Of a stretch of DNA of 64,000 nucleotides, positions 36,770-49,400 are shown piece after piece. The number at the start of each line of letters is the position of its first letter. The stretch's first letter is position 1. The DNA is from Sympetrum striolatum (Eukaryota > Arthropoda > Insecta > Odonata > Libellulidae). The notes beneath the pieces were generated by a model. That model saw nothing but the letters and a program-made list of their open reading frames with translations, did no database searches and was not told the origin of the DNA. The stretch is taken from the NCBI GenBank assembly GCA_947579665.1, contig OX388345.1, forward strand, positions 62,115,454 to 62,179,453. The letters run 5' to 3'. The position numbers and the translations under genes are program-made.

Positions 36770-37520
36770 AACTGAGGGTGCGACAACTCAGAGTTCGACA
36801 ACTCATAGGACCCGACAACTCACCTTGCGACAACTGATTGGGCGACAGCTCTTCACGCAATTTATTTATCTTTAAATATGTTATTAATAAGTTGCTAACT
36901 CATTAGATTATGATTATTTACGATGTGTCGGTGTAAGAAATACCATTTATTTCGATGAAAATCATTATTTAATTAATAGTTAATACCTCATAAACCATTT
37001 ATGCATCGTAAATGAGATTTGGCACCATAGAAATGCATACTGTATATGATATGAATATTTAAATTTCTTTTTTTTTATAATTGTTAACATAATCATTGTA
37101 AACTTTTGTCACTCTTTTCTAACCTGTATTCTTTTCATTTTTTTCCAAATTAAACATAAAAAATCATGTAAGTATATACAATATAAATTATACATTCATT
37201 CTTTCCTGAATTTTGATATTGTAAATTGTCTCGGATTTATTTAATATTAAATATATTATTAATAACATATTAACTATCAAAATCCATTTTGAGGAAACTT
37301 TTACGCCTGATTCCGTGTCGTTTTAACATATTAACTAGTTTAATCTGTAATCGGTAAAAAGACTACCACTTAATTGTTTTAACATTCAAAACTTGATATT
37401 ATTTCAATTTTCGTAGCGATCTGTTGTTCACGCAATGAGCCATAGCCCAATCAGTTGTCAGTTGAGTTATCGGGTCCGATGAGTTGTCGCACTCTTGAGT
37501 TGTCGGGTCAAGGAGGAAAA
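36770..37520. mobile_element. Non-autonomous inverted-repeat element with subterminal CGACAACTCA arrays (copy 2)
   Basis: The left end, about 36770-36850, has five units: GATAACTGAG, CGACAACTCAGAG, CGACAACTCATAGG, CGACAACTCACC and CGACAACTGATTGGG. The right end, about 37415-37510, has the same units inverted (CCCAATCAGTTGTC, GATGAGTTGTCGCAC and TGAGTTGTCGGG). Just inside it, TTAACTAGTTTAATC, GTAAAAAGACTACC and GTAGCGATCTGTTGT match both ends of copy 1 at 690-1475. The interior of about 550 bases is AT-rich with no coding frame. Target duplications are not clear. Confidence 0.7.
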
Positions 37521-38022
37521 CGATTGCATGGTCGTAATACTGCGCAAAAGGGATCACTGCATCTCGATATCCCCATGTAATCGAAGTCCATAAAGATCAG
37601 GCTCCACCTGTAATTCGATTCTCGCCTCGGTATATGTTTAGGCACAGTTTTTCGCTGCTTTCAACGTCTATCGCACATCCACTCAAATTATTTGCTTCGT
37701 AATGAATCGCCAACTGTCCTGGACGCTGCATTAATTTCACGCTCATCCGAGCTTTATTTCATTCGACTTTTCAGTTTTGTGAATGGAGAGAGAGAGTGCC
37801 AGAATGCATCCAAATGGAGCGCGCAGAAGGGTCACGACACGTTTAGGTTAATTAGGCGTTAAATTTGTCAGAGATATGATTGATGCCGGAAACAAGCGTT
37901 TCCAATTAACTGGCGCTGGAAGTGGGAGCATTAATGTTTCTCTCAGATTTTATTCATTGGCATAAAACTTTCTTTTTGGTGGTACATCTTGCGGCGATTT
38001 GCAAAATTAGATCTTCAGTATT
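37521..38022. other. GC-richer unannotated DNA
   Basis: No gene is recognised. The composition is closer to that of the conserved-looking patches elsewhere in the window. Confidence 0.5.
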
Positions 38023-38349
38023 CTCCAAAGCAGTGGTTCACAAACTTTCCAGTTTATGGACCCCTTCAAAGGGGAAACCTCAGGGTCCCCTTATCAGTTT
38101 TGGCATGAACCAAACAATAATATTACAAACTCATACATTTGTTGTTTTTTAATTAAAAGGAGAAAATATTAGTTTAAGACATTCAGACAGAAAAATGAAT
38201 TTCATTAGCAAAATTATAATATAATTGTCAAACAAAATGTGATATTTAATGTGAACAATTTCTTGTTAAAGCGTCTGCGGACCCCCAAAAATATTTTCGC
38301 GGACTCCCGGGGGTCCGCGAACCACACTTTGGGAACCTCTGCTCCTAAG
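38023..38349. mobile_element. hAT-like MITE (311 bp) with 8-bp target duplication
   Basis: The element spans 38031-38341. It starts CAGTGGTTCACAAAC and ends with the inverted counterpart of CAGAGGTTCCCAAAG, the form of terminal repeat typical of hAT elements, followed inward by GGACCCC in both ends. The flanks are CTCCAAAG (38023-38030) and CTCCTAAG (38342-38349), an 8-bp duplication with one mismatch, and both fit the hAT target consensus with T at position 2 and A at position 7. The interior is AT-rich and noncoding, so it needs transposase from elsewhere. Confidence 0.85.
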
Positions 38350-39527
38350 TATTCGATTTGGTTTCAATAGGTCCTGAATTATTTAGTGCTTGGTATGACA
38401 CCTAAAACTAGATGTACCTCAATTATACCAAGTTTAACTTAATATGGTTTAAATTATTTTCTTATCATTGCTCTAAGATAAAGAATTAAACAAAATTGCC
38501 AGGAAAGCTTCGTAGATGCAACGCTCAGTCTAATCAGCATGAGCTGTATTCTATTATAATGATTTTCCTCACCTCAGCCTCATTTTTTTCGTTATTTCTA
38601 ACATTTCCCTCTAAAGTGCAACAAAATCATTTTTACTCGATTATCTGGCGTGTTCAAATTGTTTGACCTATTCCTTAATGGTAAAACTGATATTAATGAA
38701 GCAGTTTCGGTCGTTTAAGATTTAAATATATATTTTTAAATGAAACAAATTGATTCTAAGCTATTTATAATAGCTATAATTTCATATTTTGAGCTATTAA
38801 GCGTATTTTTAAGTAATTACGTTTCAGTTGCCTTTATTCTTTCTTTAACTGTAAAAAAACTTATTGGATTCATTAGCCGATTTCATTTTTAATTTAGAAT
38901 ATCAAATGAAAAAGGAGACAAGTGAAGGTATAGTTAGTAAGTAAGGTATAGTATGGAAGAAAAGAAGAATGAGGAATTAAAATTGTTGGTAGAAGTTATA
39001 AATATGTGACCTTTGTTTATTCCCTATTTATTTCAAAATATTGAGTCCTATAAATTTCTTAGAGAGGCAGATCATCTGCAGAACGGTGCCCCAGTTCCCT
39101 CCTTTTTTTCTTGAAATTAGTTAAAGGCCTCCATTCTGACGAGCAACCGATGCAAAGTTAATAATACAAAAAATGAATATGGACACAACTGATAAAAATA
39201 ACTCTAATAAAATATTCATGAACTTAACTCATTTATTTTGCTTTAATCATGCTTCAGCATGTGGTAATATTACAGAAAGACCATAAATCGCGAGAAATTT
39301 GCTATATTCCGTTTTTGCTAAATAATCGCCTTAGATCGTCCATACCTTTATTTGGAGTTAAACATATCCGCCCAAGGTGTATTTATGTGTGGAAAATTGA
39401 TATATTCCGCTGAAAGCTAGATCATGAAAGGTAACCATTGATAAAAAATATAATTTCAAAACAGTTTTCAACAAGATGAACATGAAATTTCCTAGGACAC
39501 AGAACTGAACACTGATGTACTCTGTAA
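38350..39527. other. AT-rich DNA, no gene recognised
   Basis: I see no supportable feature in this stretch. Confidence 0.6.
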
Positions 39528-39785
39528 CGATCGAGTCGATTTGAAGATCTACCCGTTCAAGCGTCTGAGATCGACCCGGGTGACGTGAAGGAGAGCTTTG
39601 ATTGGGGTTATGATGGATTGAATGGTTTTATGGATGAGATGAGTGATGTATTACTGTATTACGATGAGGACATTGCCCCCACCTGGAAACCGATGAACCT
39701 CATACCGAATCGAGCTGTGGTGCCAAAAGTCACAGACATATCGTGCGACGAAGTGTCCACTCATGTCTTGATCTTATCCTCTTGA
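39528..39785 (+). other. Unassigned 85-codon open frame of protein-like composition
   Basis: The frame runs from after a TAA stop at 39525-39527 to TGA at 39783-39785. The translation is rich in Asp and Glu with Trp, Tyr and Met spread through it: SFDWGYDGLNGFMDEMSDV and YYDEDIAPTWKPMNLIPN are representative. Unlike most frames in the window it is not low-complexity and has balanced codon use. No family is recognised, no ATG opens the frame in a good context, and no splice sites of good quality were found. It may be a decayed exon or a piece of a transposon gene. TTGGCGCC lies 13 bases after the stop, a word seen in retroelement primer sites, but no LTR is next to it. Confidence 0.25.
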
Positions 39786-40080
39786 CTTCCATAATTGGCG
39801 CCGACCGATCGTGTGAAATTTAACGCGCAGTTATTGCACGCATAGCGCGTGCCATGATGTCACTGAACGACGCGTTGAATTTTGCCATTGTTTTAAAGGG
39901 AAGTTTATTGGAAAAAGTAGCTCGTTATCCAATGTTCCGTTGTTCGTGAAAAGCGAAGTTGTAAGCTTTATATCTGTTGGAACAATACGCAGTTAGCTCC
40001 TCAAACACCCTCGTAGCTGTCGATATGACAATGGAATATAGCTTCTGATTCCTGAGCAGTGAAATCCAGCGAAATGTGTG
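39786..40080. other. Unannotated DNA
   Basis: No gene is recognised. The first part is CpG-containing and the rest becomes AT-rich. Confidence 0.5.
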
Positions 40081-40490
40081 AATTTCTACTATATAAAGAA
40101 AATGAGGTAAGGAAAACACTCATGGTTGGATAAGATGTATTTATATAATATATTCATATTATATTCAATTTTATATGTAAAAATAATAATATGATGATAA
40201 AAAATGATAATTGTATTCATTTTTTAATGTAAAAGAAGAAGAATGAGGAAATACAGAGAATGCTGAATTGAAGTAAGAAAAGAGAAAATAGGGAAATAAC
40301 ACACGAGGGTGGATAAGAAATAGTTGTATATTAATTTATTGGACGTAAAAGAAGAAGTAGGCAGGAGGAAATACTTATATATTAATATTTAGCTGAATTT
40401 ATATGGGAAGAGAAAAGGACACACACAGTTTGATAAAAAAGTAAATAATTCTGTATTAATGTTATGAGATGAAATAAAGAAAATAATAGT
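40081..40490 (+). repeat. Degenerate tandem repeat, three units
   Basis: Related blocks start near 40095, 40275 and 40405. Each contains a purine-rich segment (GGAAAACAC, GGGAAATAACACAC or GAGAAAAGGACACAC), a GGTTGGATAAG or GGTGGATAAG word or a decayed form, and an AT-rich part ending in TATTAATTT or TATTAATG. The words GTAAAAGAAGAAG near 40229 and 40346 support the alignment. Spacing is uneven at about 120-185 bases. Confidence 0.45.
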
Positions 40491-43129
40491 AATGTGACTA
40501 CTAGAGAAAAAAGTTGAAGCAATTCGGTTGCTGAAATTTTATTTTAGTACAATTATCACTCACTGTGGTTACCGGAAGACCTGCTATGCTTGCTCGACCA
40601 TAATTTTATTTATTATGAGTAGCAGAGAGTGATAGTTGATATTTTAACAATCTATGTTGTAATTGTTTTATAAACATCAGAAATATGTATAAATGAGCTG
40701 TAATTAATTTTTATATTGGAGCTATCTTTTAAATATTATCATAGATGGCAATTATAGTTTATGGAGTCATTAACATATTCACCCTCTGCAATAAAGCACT
40801 GCATTATATGTAACTCATAAGTTAGATATAGCTATCGTGATGATTGATTCAATCAAACGCATAATAAACGGTGCAGAACACGTTCGCACTTACTATGCCA
40901 GAAAATATAATAGCAGCAAACAATAAGTTAGATAACCTAGTCATAGTTGCTTCATCGGAATGCTTTGAAATGCCATTCCTTCCCCCTTCTTCCTGAAGCA
41001 TTGTTTTCTTTAATGCACTCCTTTTTGGCGCACAAAGGTCTCAGTATTCCATGCACGTACGAAATAGCCAAAGATGCCGATACTATTGCACAACGGTTAA
41101 ATTTACGCTTTGGAATTAAAAGAACAAACGACAGGGGTTACTCGCAATAAATCGATCGGTAGGGAAAAATGCAAATCGGCGCAATGTCGAGCGTTGCATT
41201 GTAGCGTTTCAAGGTCCGATACGCTCGCAGGATACCTGCCGCGAGAATGGCTCACACGCGCTTAGAAAAGCAACCACAACGACATCGTAAATCAATTGAT
41301 GTGGATGACATGCGCCTTATTTCCACCGAACACGCCCACGTGACTAAGTCACTCTCCATCATCCCATTCCGAACGTGAGACGAACCTTTTTTTTATTGCG
41401 CTCCCACAGTATAGTATACTTCGCCGTAAAGAGGTTTCTTTTAAGTGCGCGGAAAGAAAAGAATATAATGTCTAGAGAGGAACCGAGATTTTGCTCGCGG
41501 ACGTTCTCCGTGGATGGCTTTTTTAATTTCGGGGGAACGGACATTCATGCGAGTTATGCCCGTGCCAAGATGTGAGTCACCCTCTTCTGCAGACACTTCT
41601 CTTCGACGGAGTAATGAAAAATGCATCTCCGCGATGGTATTGCCCTCCGCTGAAGACATCCTCAGTTAACAACGTCGATAAATTTCGACGTTGAACCTCG
41701 TGGCTTCTTTCGAAATGAAATGCGGCCCACGACCCTGTTTACCGCGTCGAGGCTTATTCGCGTACACCTGACCCCCAAGCGCGTAATTCATCAATTCACG
41801 CCCGGTTACGAACCCCTGCCCCTCACAAAGGCGGCCGATATGCTAATCGGATGCAAAGCAGAGTGTAATAAATTCGCCGCAACGCCTTCAAAAAGGGGCG
41901 AATTATTCCTTCTTCTTTGTGGGCTTCTCCTCCGGCCCAAACTCCTACACTTTCCGGAATATAAATCTGTCCTTTGTCGCTTCGCTTTCGTCTGGAGGCG
42001 GGATTCGCGGCTCTGCTTTGCTTGAATACAAAAGATTTGCTTCTATTGCCGGATGGGAAGTGGATGGCGGCGTTGATTACCTATTCCAGGAGGTGACGAA
42101 TGGGTGGAGGTGTCAATCTAGACGGCAGTGATCTGATGTTATTTGAATATTGAACGTATTGCAAGGCCATGGATTCCCGACTTACGTAACGACAAGGGAA
42201 CACACGACACGAAAGTTATGATAGAAATGAGAAGCTCTCTTGAGATATTAAGGGTATTAAAAATGTGTTCAACTTAATTTTTCATTCCTAATGCGAGTAA
42301 CCTGCAAAGTGTTGCACTAAAAGTCTGCATAACAAAAGTCCGTCCTATCCCTTAGGTGTATCTTAAGATGTAAAGAATTATTTTCATTCGTGCTTAGGCA
42401 GCTTTTTAAGCTCTTACATGTAATTAAAATTTTCAGTTAAATCAATTAAAAATTATTTGTTCAGTGCTAATTCCTTTCCAGAGACTTTGTTACACGAATT
42501 TCTTCAAATAATCATTCTCTTTAATCAAAGCAAAGAAAACATACACAAACATAGAAAAGCATATGTACTATGGATGAATGTGTCATTTCGGTAATCCCCT
42601 AAATTAAAATAAGCAAGAAATCTCAAAAATGCTCGCTTATAAAAAATTGCGAGAGAGATAAGTATTTTCTATGTATCGTTGAATAATTTAAGCTCAGTTT
42701 TTTCTAAATTGTCTTAATTAGAATCAATTATATATCCAAGATTGCTGTTAATAACTAATAATAGCTGAAATCTAACAGTGGCAATCATTTGTTAACTAGT
42801 TATAGATAAGTATATCATTATATTTTTCACTTGTTAAGTAAATAGTAGTTAAGCTTATTTTATAAGTAAGACACAACATTTTAAATTATGAAGAAATTCC
42901 ACCAAGTATCACTTGATATGTTTCGTTATACTTTTAAATTTAAAAGCCAATGCTCACTATTACACTGAAAACATGGTAACGCTGATTTTCACTTTTCAAG
43001 ATTGCATGATCACGAAAACGGGACTTTCACCTATTCTTCCCTTCTGGCTCTCATCGGGAAAATGTATTCGCACACGTTTGCACGCGAATAAATGTTAAAG
43101 CGAAAAATTTTATCTCGCGAAACCTAGAG
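40491..43129. other. Unannotated DNA, CpG-richer from 41.16 to 42.17 kb
   Basis: No gene is recognised. 41160-42170 is distinctly richer in CpG than the background and contains overlapping open frames of 60-100 codons on both strands. Overlap in several frames is what GC-rich noncoding DNA produces. A small hairpin, CAACGTCGA and TCGACGTTG, is at 41670-41693. 42.2-43.0 kb is AT-rich again. Confidence 0.45.
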
Positions 43130-43760
43130 CCACATAGAATAGACGAAAGAACCGCATGCGGGAGACTGCTCTGCATTCATGAGCCAACCTCCGAAGTCAA
43201 CCCGCGATAAAACGCCCCCATTTGCCGCCTTCGCGACTTTTCCAAGAGGAAAAATCGGGGGTCGTAAAGAAAGCCGCCCGTTCCTCGCTCTCTCTCGCGG
43301 AGATCCACTCCATCCTCTTCCCCGGGGAGGAGTCGCCTATAAATCTAGTTGGCGCGCACTCTATTCGAGGAAAGGAAGGGAGATTGACGGGTGTCGGCCG
43401 TGTGTTGTCGCCTCGCAGCGGCGAAAAATCCATTGTTATTCCCCCCACGACGTCGGGGGACTACCGATGACGTCTCGCACTTGTTCCCTCCGCCTTGATG
43501 GGCTAAAGAGGTGGAAGGAAGAGCTGAGGAAGTAGTCTCTTCTAAAAGGTCGATGAAAGATTAGAAGGGCAAAGTGAGGGATAAATAGCTCCATAAAAAA
43601 GTTCGTCCCACCGCTTGGGAAAGTGAAATGAATTGCAGTGTGAATCGATCTCCAACTCGCTCTCTCTAGTCTCTAGAGTACGCTTTGTTTATTTTTTTTT
43701 CTCTGGTCTTTATGCCTTTCTCTAGCGCAACAGGTACGCGTAGATTGGATAACGAAGCGT
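43130..43760 (+). promoter_or_regulatory. CpG island with candidate TATA promoter
   Basis: This is the most CpG-dense stretch of the window, highest at about 43180-43480. Open frames in three registers cover it because stop codons are rare in such composition. TATAAAT at 43338-43344 lies in a GC-rich context, and CTATTC, a fair initiator, lies about 25 bases downstream at 43361-43366, the usual spacing for RNA polymerase II. If real, transcription would run to the right. No downstream coding exon is recognised, so a first noncoding exon or a non-promoter CpG patch is equally possible. Confidence 0.3.
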
Positions 43761-46391
43761 GATTTTATGGAACTAGTTGCCCGTGACGAATTTATTAACT
43801 GGGTTTTAAAAGGATTCGGACAGCGTCACCCCTGGGGAATCGTTTTGCATTGCTACGTACAAAGCCATGAGGTAGCTTGCAGAGCTATGAGGGTTTATAC
43901 GAGGTGAATACTTTTTATTTAAACGGTCCCGCATCGAAATAGTCCGTCCCAACGTGAATTTAGTCTCTGAAAGAGTAAAAAGAGAACAATTTTCCGTTGA
44001 CTGTCGCATGATAAAAGAAATGAATAAAAAGAGAAAAAATTGAGTTTTGTACTAAACTAATGGTCACGCTGCAGGCTGGTAATGGTCGCATGTGGACAAT
44101 ATCCTGTAAATTATATTTCCCGCGTATTTTATAAAATTCCGTCTGATTGTGAGTGGAATATAGGCATAGCAAATCGCAATGGAAATAAAGATTGAATTTT
44201 TGAACCTTAGAATAACAGTTTACAAATAAAATAGAAATTAGCTGAAATTAACAAAAAACGGAGAAAATGTCTACAAACGTCTTTCAACTTTAAATATATT
44301 TTATTAATGTAGTCGATAATTAACACAAAAACGTTATTCTCATGAGTATTTTGCTGAAATTATTTTTGTTAACAAAATAACGCAGTGTCACTTACTACGA
44401 AGAAAAATGTATATGCAATGATTATTTGATGATTTTTAGATATAATATTAGCTAATAAAATAGGGAAAATAAAAGAAAATTCGGCAATGTTTAACTTTAT
44501 TGTAATTTCAATTACGTTTTTGAGAGGAAATCTCTCCTTGCTAAAATGTAGTGGATGCAAATATGTTTGGAGTGGTTTTGTGAATGCCTTGCTTACTGCA
44601 CCCGGAATTTACACCTTACGCATAAGGTATCACTTCAATTTTGGCAAATGTATGCACCTGAGACTTGATGTCATCAAACCACCAGAGAGACTTACGGCAA
44701 GCGAAATGGTTTCATGGTAATACTGCGAATGGATAGGGATACCTCACTTGTCAACCAAGTCATACCAAACGTATGTAACGATTTTCTTAGTCGGTAATCA
44801 CGCATTAAAATAGAGCTGTAAATGGAATCACAAACAAAAGTCCGAATTAAAGGTAGGACAATAAATAACTTGGACGTAATTGAGAAAGTGATGGAATGGG
44901 AGAGCTTGTAATAGAGCATTGAATTGTCAGGACCTTGGAGAGTGCGTGGAGGGGACAGGGGTAAAAGGTATTCTAACTCATTGAGATGCATGAAACATAG
45001 AGGCATTGGTTGATGGATGGCAAAGACCTCTATTTCTGATCAAGGTTAGGGAGCTCTCTTCAAAATCCCGACCTTCGTGTCATTGAATTAAACGTGAGCG
45101 AAGTTTTTAATGAATTCAAGGTGTGATCCATCCCAGTGGGAAATCGACCGTATTTACCCGCTTCGCATCAATATACAAAGAAGGGTGGAATTCGAAATCA
45201 GTGATTCTCCCAGATGGCATAATACTCAAAATCTGAAAGTGATGTCTCAAATGGATGAGCTAAATCCCATCCATCTATTCCATTGACATTCAGAGGGATA
45301 TTTTTATGCGCGATTTCACAAAGATGTTTGCAGCTTTCAAGTTTCTCCGAAGGGTGTTCTTACGATTTTGATCCTTAAAGATAAATCTTCACACAATGAT
45401 TTTTAATTAAAAATCACCTTAATTCAAGGTATTTAAAATACCATCCCTCATAAAAATTTTATGAATTTTTTATCGTTAAAATTTAATATAAAAATCATCG
45501 AAAATTCCAGAAATACGACTCTGAGAATTCAATTGCCTCTTGTCATGTTATATGGCAGGTCAATCAGTTTTGATTTAATACTGCGTAAATATTGATCCCT
45601 ATCTTTTGAAATATCTTTATTTCAAAGTAAAAATTAAAATTTACCCCACAGAGTTGAATGCAGTTTAATTTTCTATATTGCGTTTTACCTGAAAAAGTTC
45701 TAGAAATCACTTAAAAGCATTAGTTTGATTGAAGGTTGGGAAAGTTTCTGCGAATCAAATATTGAACTTCTACTGAAAACAATCTCATTTGCTCTGCATT
45801 GATTGAATTGTAACAAGATAAATTCATCGAGGATATTTGTAGTTCGTACGCACTCATCTTTTGCTTTTCCGTTTCTTCCTTTAATTATTTGCAGAATTAT
45901 TGAGATTGTGACGATTTCATTCTGTTCATATATACCTATTTTTTTATAAAATTTAATGCTATTGAATAATAGCATGGTATGATTCTTCCTCAATTAAGCT
46001 AACAATTCTCTGAAATATTATTTTAACCCTAATTTAGGGGCTCTAATCCTGTTCCCAATACTGTTACCTCTAGAGATTAAAGTAAGTAAATAAGTATTCC
46101 AAAGTAATTAGTAGCTGTGTAAGTTGGCAATATTTCCATTTTATTCTCTATTACTACTGAATGCTACAGCTTTCAGCCATTCAGATTCAACGTTAGTTTT
46201 TGTGCTTTAAAGATTTACTTCTTTGGCCAAATTATGTTAGGAATGTCGGTCTCGCAAAATTGAGAAAATAAAATAGGGAAGTAAGATCAATAGAGAATCT
46301 TATTATCTAATCGAGTTATTGATTCTCAATCAATTCAAATCAACAACTTTTGGCGATAATTGTGTATTAAAGAATATTCAAATCAAGTCCT
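43761..46391. other. Unannotated DNA
   Basis: AT-rich with a few GC-richer segments, such as 44.9-45.3 kb. I see no supportable gene, RNA or repeat. Confidence 0.55.
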
Positions 46392-46464
46392 TGGGGTCAG
46401 GCTACAAGAAAAGATTTCCTCCCTACTCTTACTCAACACGGTTAAGACAACCGATTTTAGCAAT
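46392..46464 (+). repeat. Old dispersed repeat, copy 2 (partner at 2.04 kb)
   Basis: This aligns with 2041-2106 in the same orientation through GGGGTCAG, CTTACTCAACACG and CAACCGATTTTA. See that entry. Confidence 0.35.
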
Positions 46465-49400
46465 GACTTGATCTTAACTGAAATACTAACTTAACTCTTT
46501 GAAATATCCCAATAAGGATCGATTCAATGGTGATGGATGGGATAAGTCTTACTGGAAGAGGTCAAAACGAAGGAAAGGGGTGTCCAACATCCGGTGCCTG
46601 AAATCGTGGCGCCCCTCTCGAGGTTGAAGAGCCACTCCCACGGTGGGATGACTCGAGGAAAATATTGAAGAGGAAGGGCTTAAATTTTTTGCTCATTCTT
46701 GTGGGGCGTAAATACTTCTCATCCTGCAATTCGTGTTTCGAACTCGCCTACCTCCTCTTCACTTGCCTTCATTCATTCGTATCATTTCCTCATGCCGACT
46801 TTTTCCTCTGCCCTTTAGGGTTATTCCTCGTAGGCCGTCTACCTACGAAATCAAGGGGTAGTACGCTCTTTTCTCCGAAATAGTAACTGTGAGTAATTTT
46901 AGATTGAATTGTGGTGTCATGAAAAGAAAAAAATTACAATATTTTCACACTCCTTTTTAAAGCAAGCATAAATGTAATTGAACCAGCCTATACTGATTTA
47001 CATGCTGATGAAGTTATTTTAGGAATGAACTGAAGAAACGAGAGTGAATTTTCTATAAAAAAGAAGTCAATAAATGATAAAGCTGCTGATAGACGGTGGA
47101 AGATCTAAATATCGTTCAAAAACAACCACACCTCAAAATTTTTCTAATAATATAGGCTATTGAAGATTATTTTTACTCAAAAGATCTTTTTTAATACTTA
47201 AAACGAAAAAAATTCTAAAACGGTTACAGTTAAACAGATACAGTCAAAAGAATTATATACAGTGAAATATTTCGGCAATGAAAGGTATTTATTTAGATAA
47301 TATACTATTTTACTCACATAAATCAAAATCGAATAAATATTAAAATTAATTTTAAAAATTATTTAAATTTTAAAAATTTATGAAATTAAATTATTCCAGA
47401 TTGAAAACCGCAAATAGTCAGCATTCCAATTGAAGACATATTTACCCTTTTCTCACGGTATTCTACTGATACTTGCTTTGGGAGCTCAGTCTCTTTTTTT
47501 GGTTTTCATTAGGATTTATATTGATAATATATCTTCACAGCAGAAACATAAACTCAGACAACGTTGGTATACCGAAGTATATAATAATGAATAATTGTAT
47601 TCTCATAAGAAATAAATATAAGTTATTTTATAATGACAGCTGAAACCATGTCTCAGAGCAATATTACTCTTGTTTATTATAGGATGTCAAAATTTAAATT
47701 AATGTGGAGGATTTTCAAAATCAGATTTCAATTTGATCCCACATAAAATAAACAAAGAAATTATTTGTAAGCATTTCAGCTCGCAAAGTACAATTTAAAG
47801 CTTCCAAATCATGATTACGTATTTCCATAGCGTGAACAAATACTTAATTACGAAATCAAAAAATAACCTTGTCAATAAAATCCAAGGGGATTCAACGATT
47901 GTGTGAAAGAATATAAACAAAGGTGTGGATTGATGTTCATCCTGATATCAAGAAATAAGAATGCATTACAGATGTAAGTTTCACTTAAAGGTAGTTCTCG
48001 AAAATATCGTTTAAGGAATGCAAGTGAGGGAATATCTGCGAGCAGTAGCAGATGCATTCCTGCAATATTCTTTTCTTTTGATCTTTTTCTGCATCTCCAT
48101 TCATTTCCTTCTTCTCATTTTCTCTCTGCCGCTCCCAACTTCCTGTTTTTCGCACAACCGTTCGTCGCTCTGGGCGAAAGCAGTCTGGGAAAGCGCAGTA
48201 AAAGAACGCACTTTTGCAGCGACGATGAGAAACGGAAAAAGGTTTTTTGTGCTCTTTTGCGGCGGAAATGTGCCATTCCGACGGCAGGACTCTTATTTAT
48301 TGAGTTTGGGAATGATTATTACGCGAGCGGACATTCTACGAGAAAAGTTACGGTTGATTGCGTGGCCAATTGATGTTTATTTTTCTCATACTTGATAGAA
48401 ATATAGCGATATCTCAGATCATGCCTGTCGATTTAGCGATTTTGTCGCCAGATATAGCGCCTTTTCCCTTATTTTTGCGTCCCTTATCCGCTTTAGCGAG
48501 GATTTTTTTCTGTTTCTGCGACATCTCGCTCTCTATCGAGCATTTTCTAATACGCCGAGCCTCCTCCTCGTAATCTGAGCACGTTTGACTTATTTTAAAT
48601 TTATAATATATTCCCATAATCAAGCGTTGAAAACATCTATTCATGAAATTCCAGTACGAAATGGATAATGAAATTAATTTTTGCTCATATGATTTATTTT
48701 AGATATCCGATTCGACTACCTGAATCATCATCGGGTTTAAACGAAAAATAACATTAATAAAATGTAATTTTTTTTGAGAGCCTGATGATAACTATGTGAG
48801 ATGAAAATAATGCTCAATTAAATCTAGCTAATGAAACTTTACAAAGTTTTTTTTATTCCAAAAATAGCATTACAGACAAATAGTATTCATGTAATACATT
48901 CTATGTGCACAATTTAATGGCAAACATTCCACTTGCATATGCAAATTGAAGCTATACTACCTTACAAGTGAAATATGTACTTCATAGCCACATTTTTCTC
49001 AGAGTTGAACTACATTTTTATATTGTATCTTGTAGTATTATAAAAAATAAATAGGTATATCTGCCTCGAAAATATTTATACATTTTATCATATGCATCAT
49101 ATAGATGTCACTATTGAATTCGTGAATTTTCAAGAAAGTAGGATATGTTCCTAGAAATAAATAGCTAAAGGTTTAATTATCTATTTTAAAAGAAACCATA
49201 AAACTATCAGAAGAGTTTGGGATATTTATGTTGTATCCTTAAATCCGATTTATGTGAAGAGAAAACAGTGTTATATACAAGTTGACGAAATCTTTCTTGA
49301 AGGTAAATGTCAACTTTAGCCTAAAATATCCTCTTATTAAAATGATTGGCTTAGCTAGAGAAACCCCAAAATTTTAAAAATATTTATTCAGAAAGAGGCC

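Noticed and set aside
37922..38152. 76-codon frame across the left end of the hAT-like element
   Set aside because: It starts in flanking DNA and ends inside a noncoding MITE, so it cannot be an ancestral gene.
43179..43535. 118-codon plus-strand frame in the CpG island
   Set aside because: Frames are open in three registers over the same bases, the translation is Arg/Ser/Pro-rich and has no domain, which is the expected result of CpG-rich composition.
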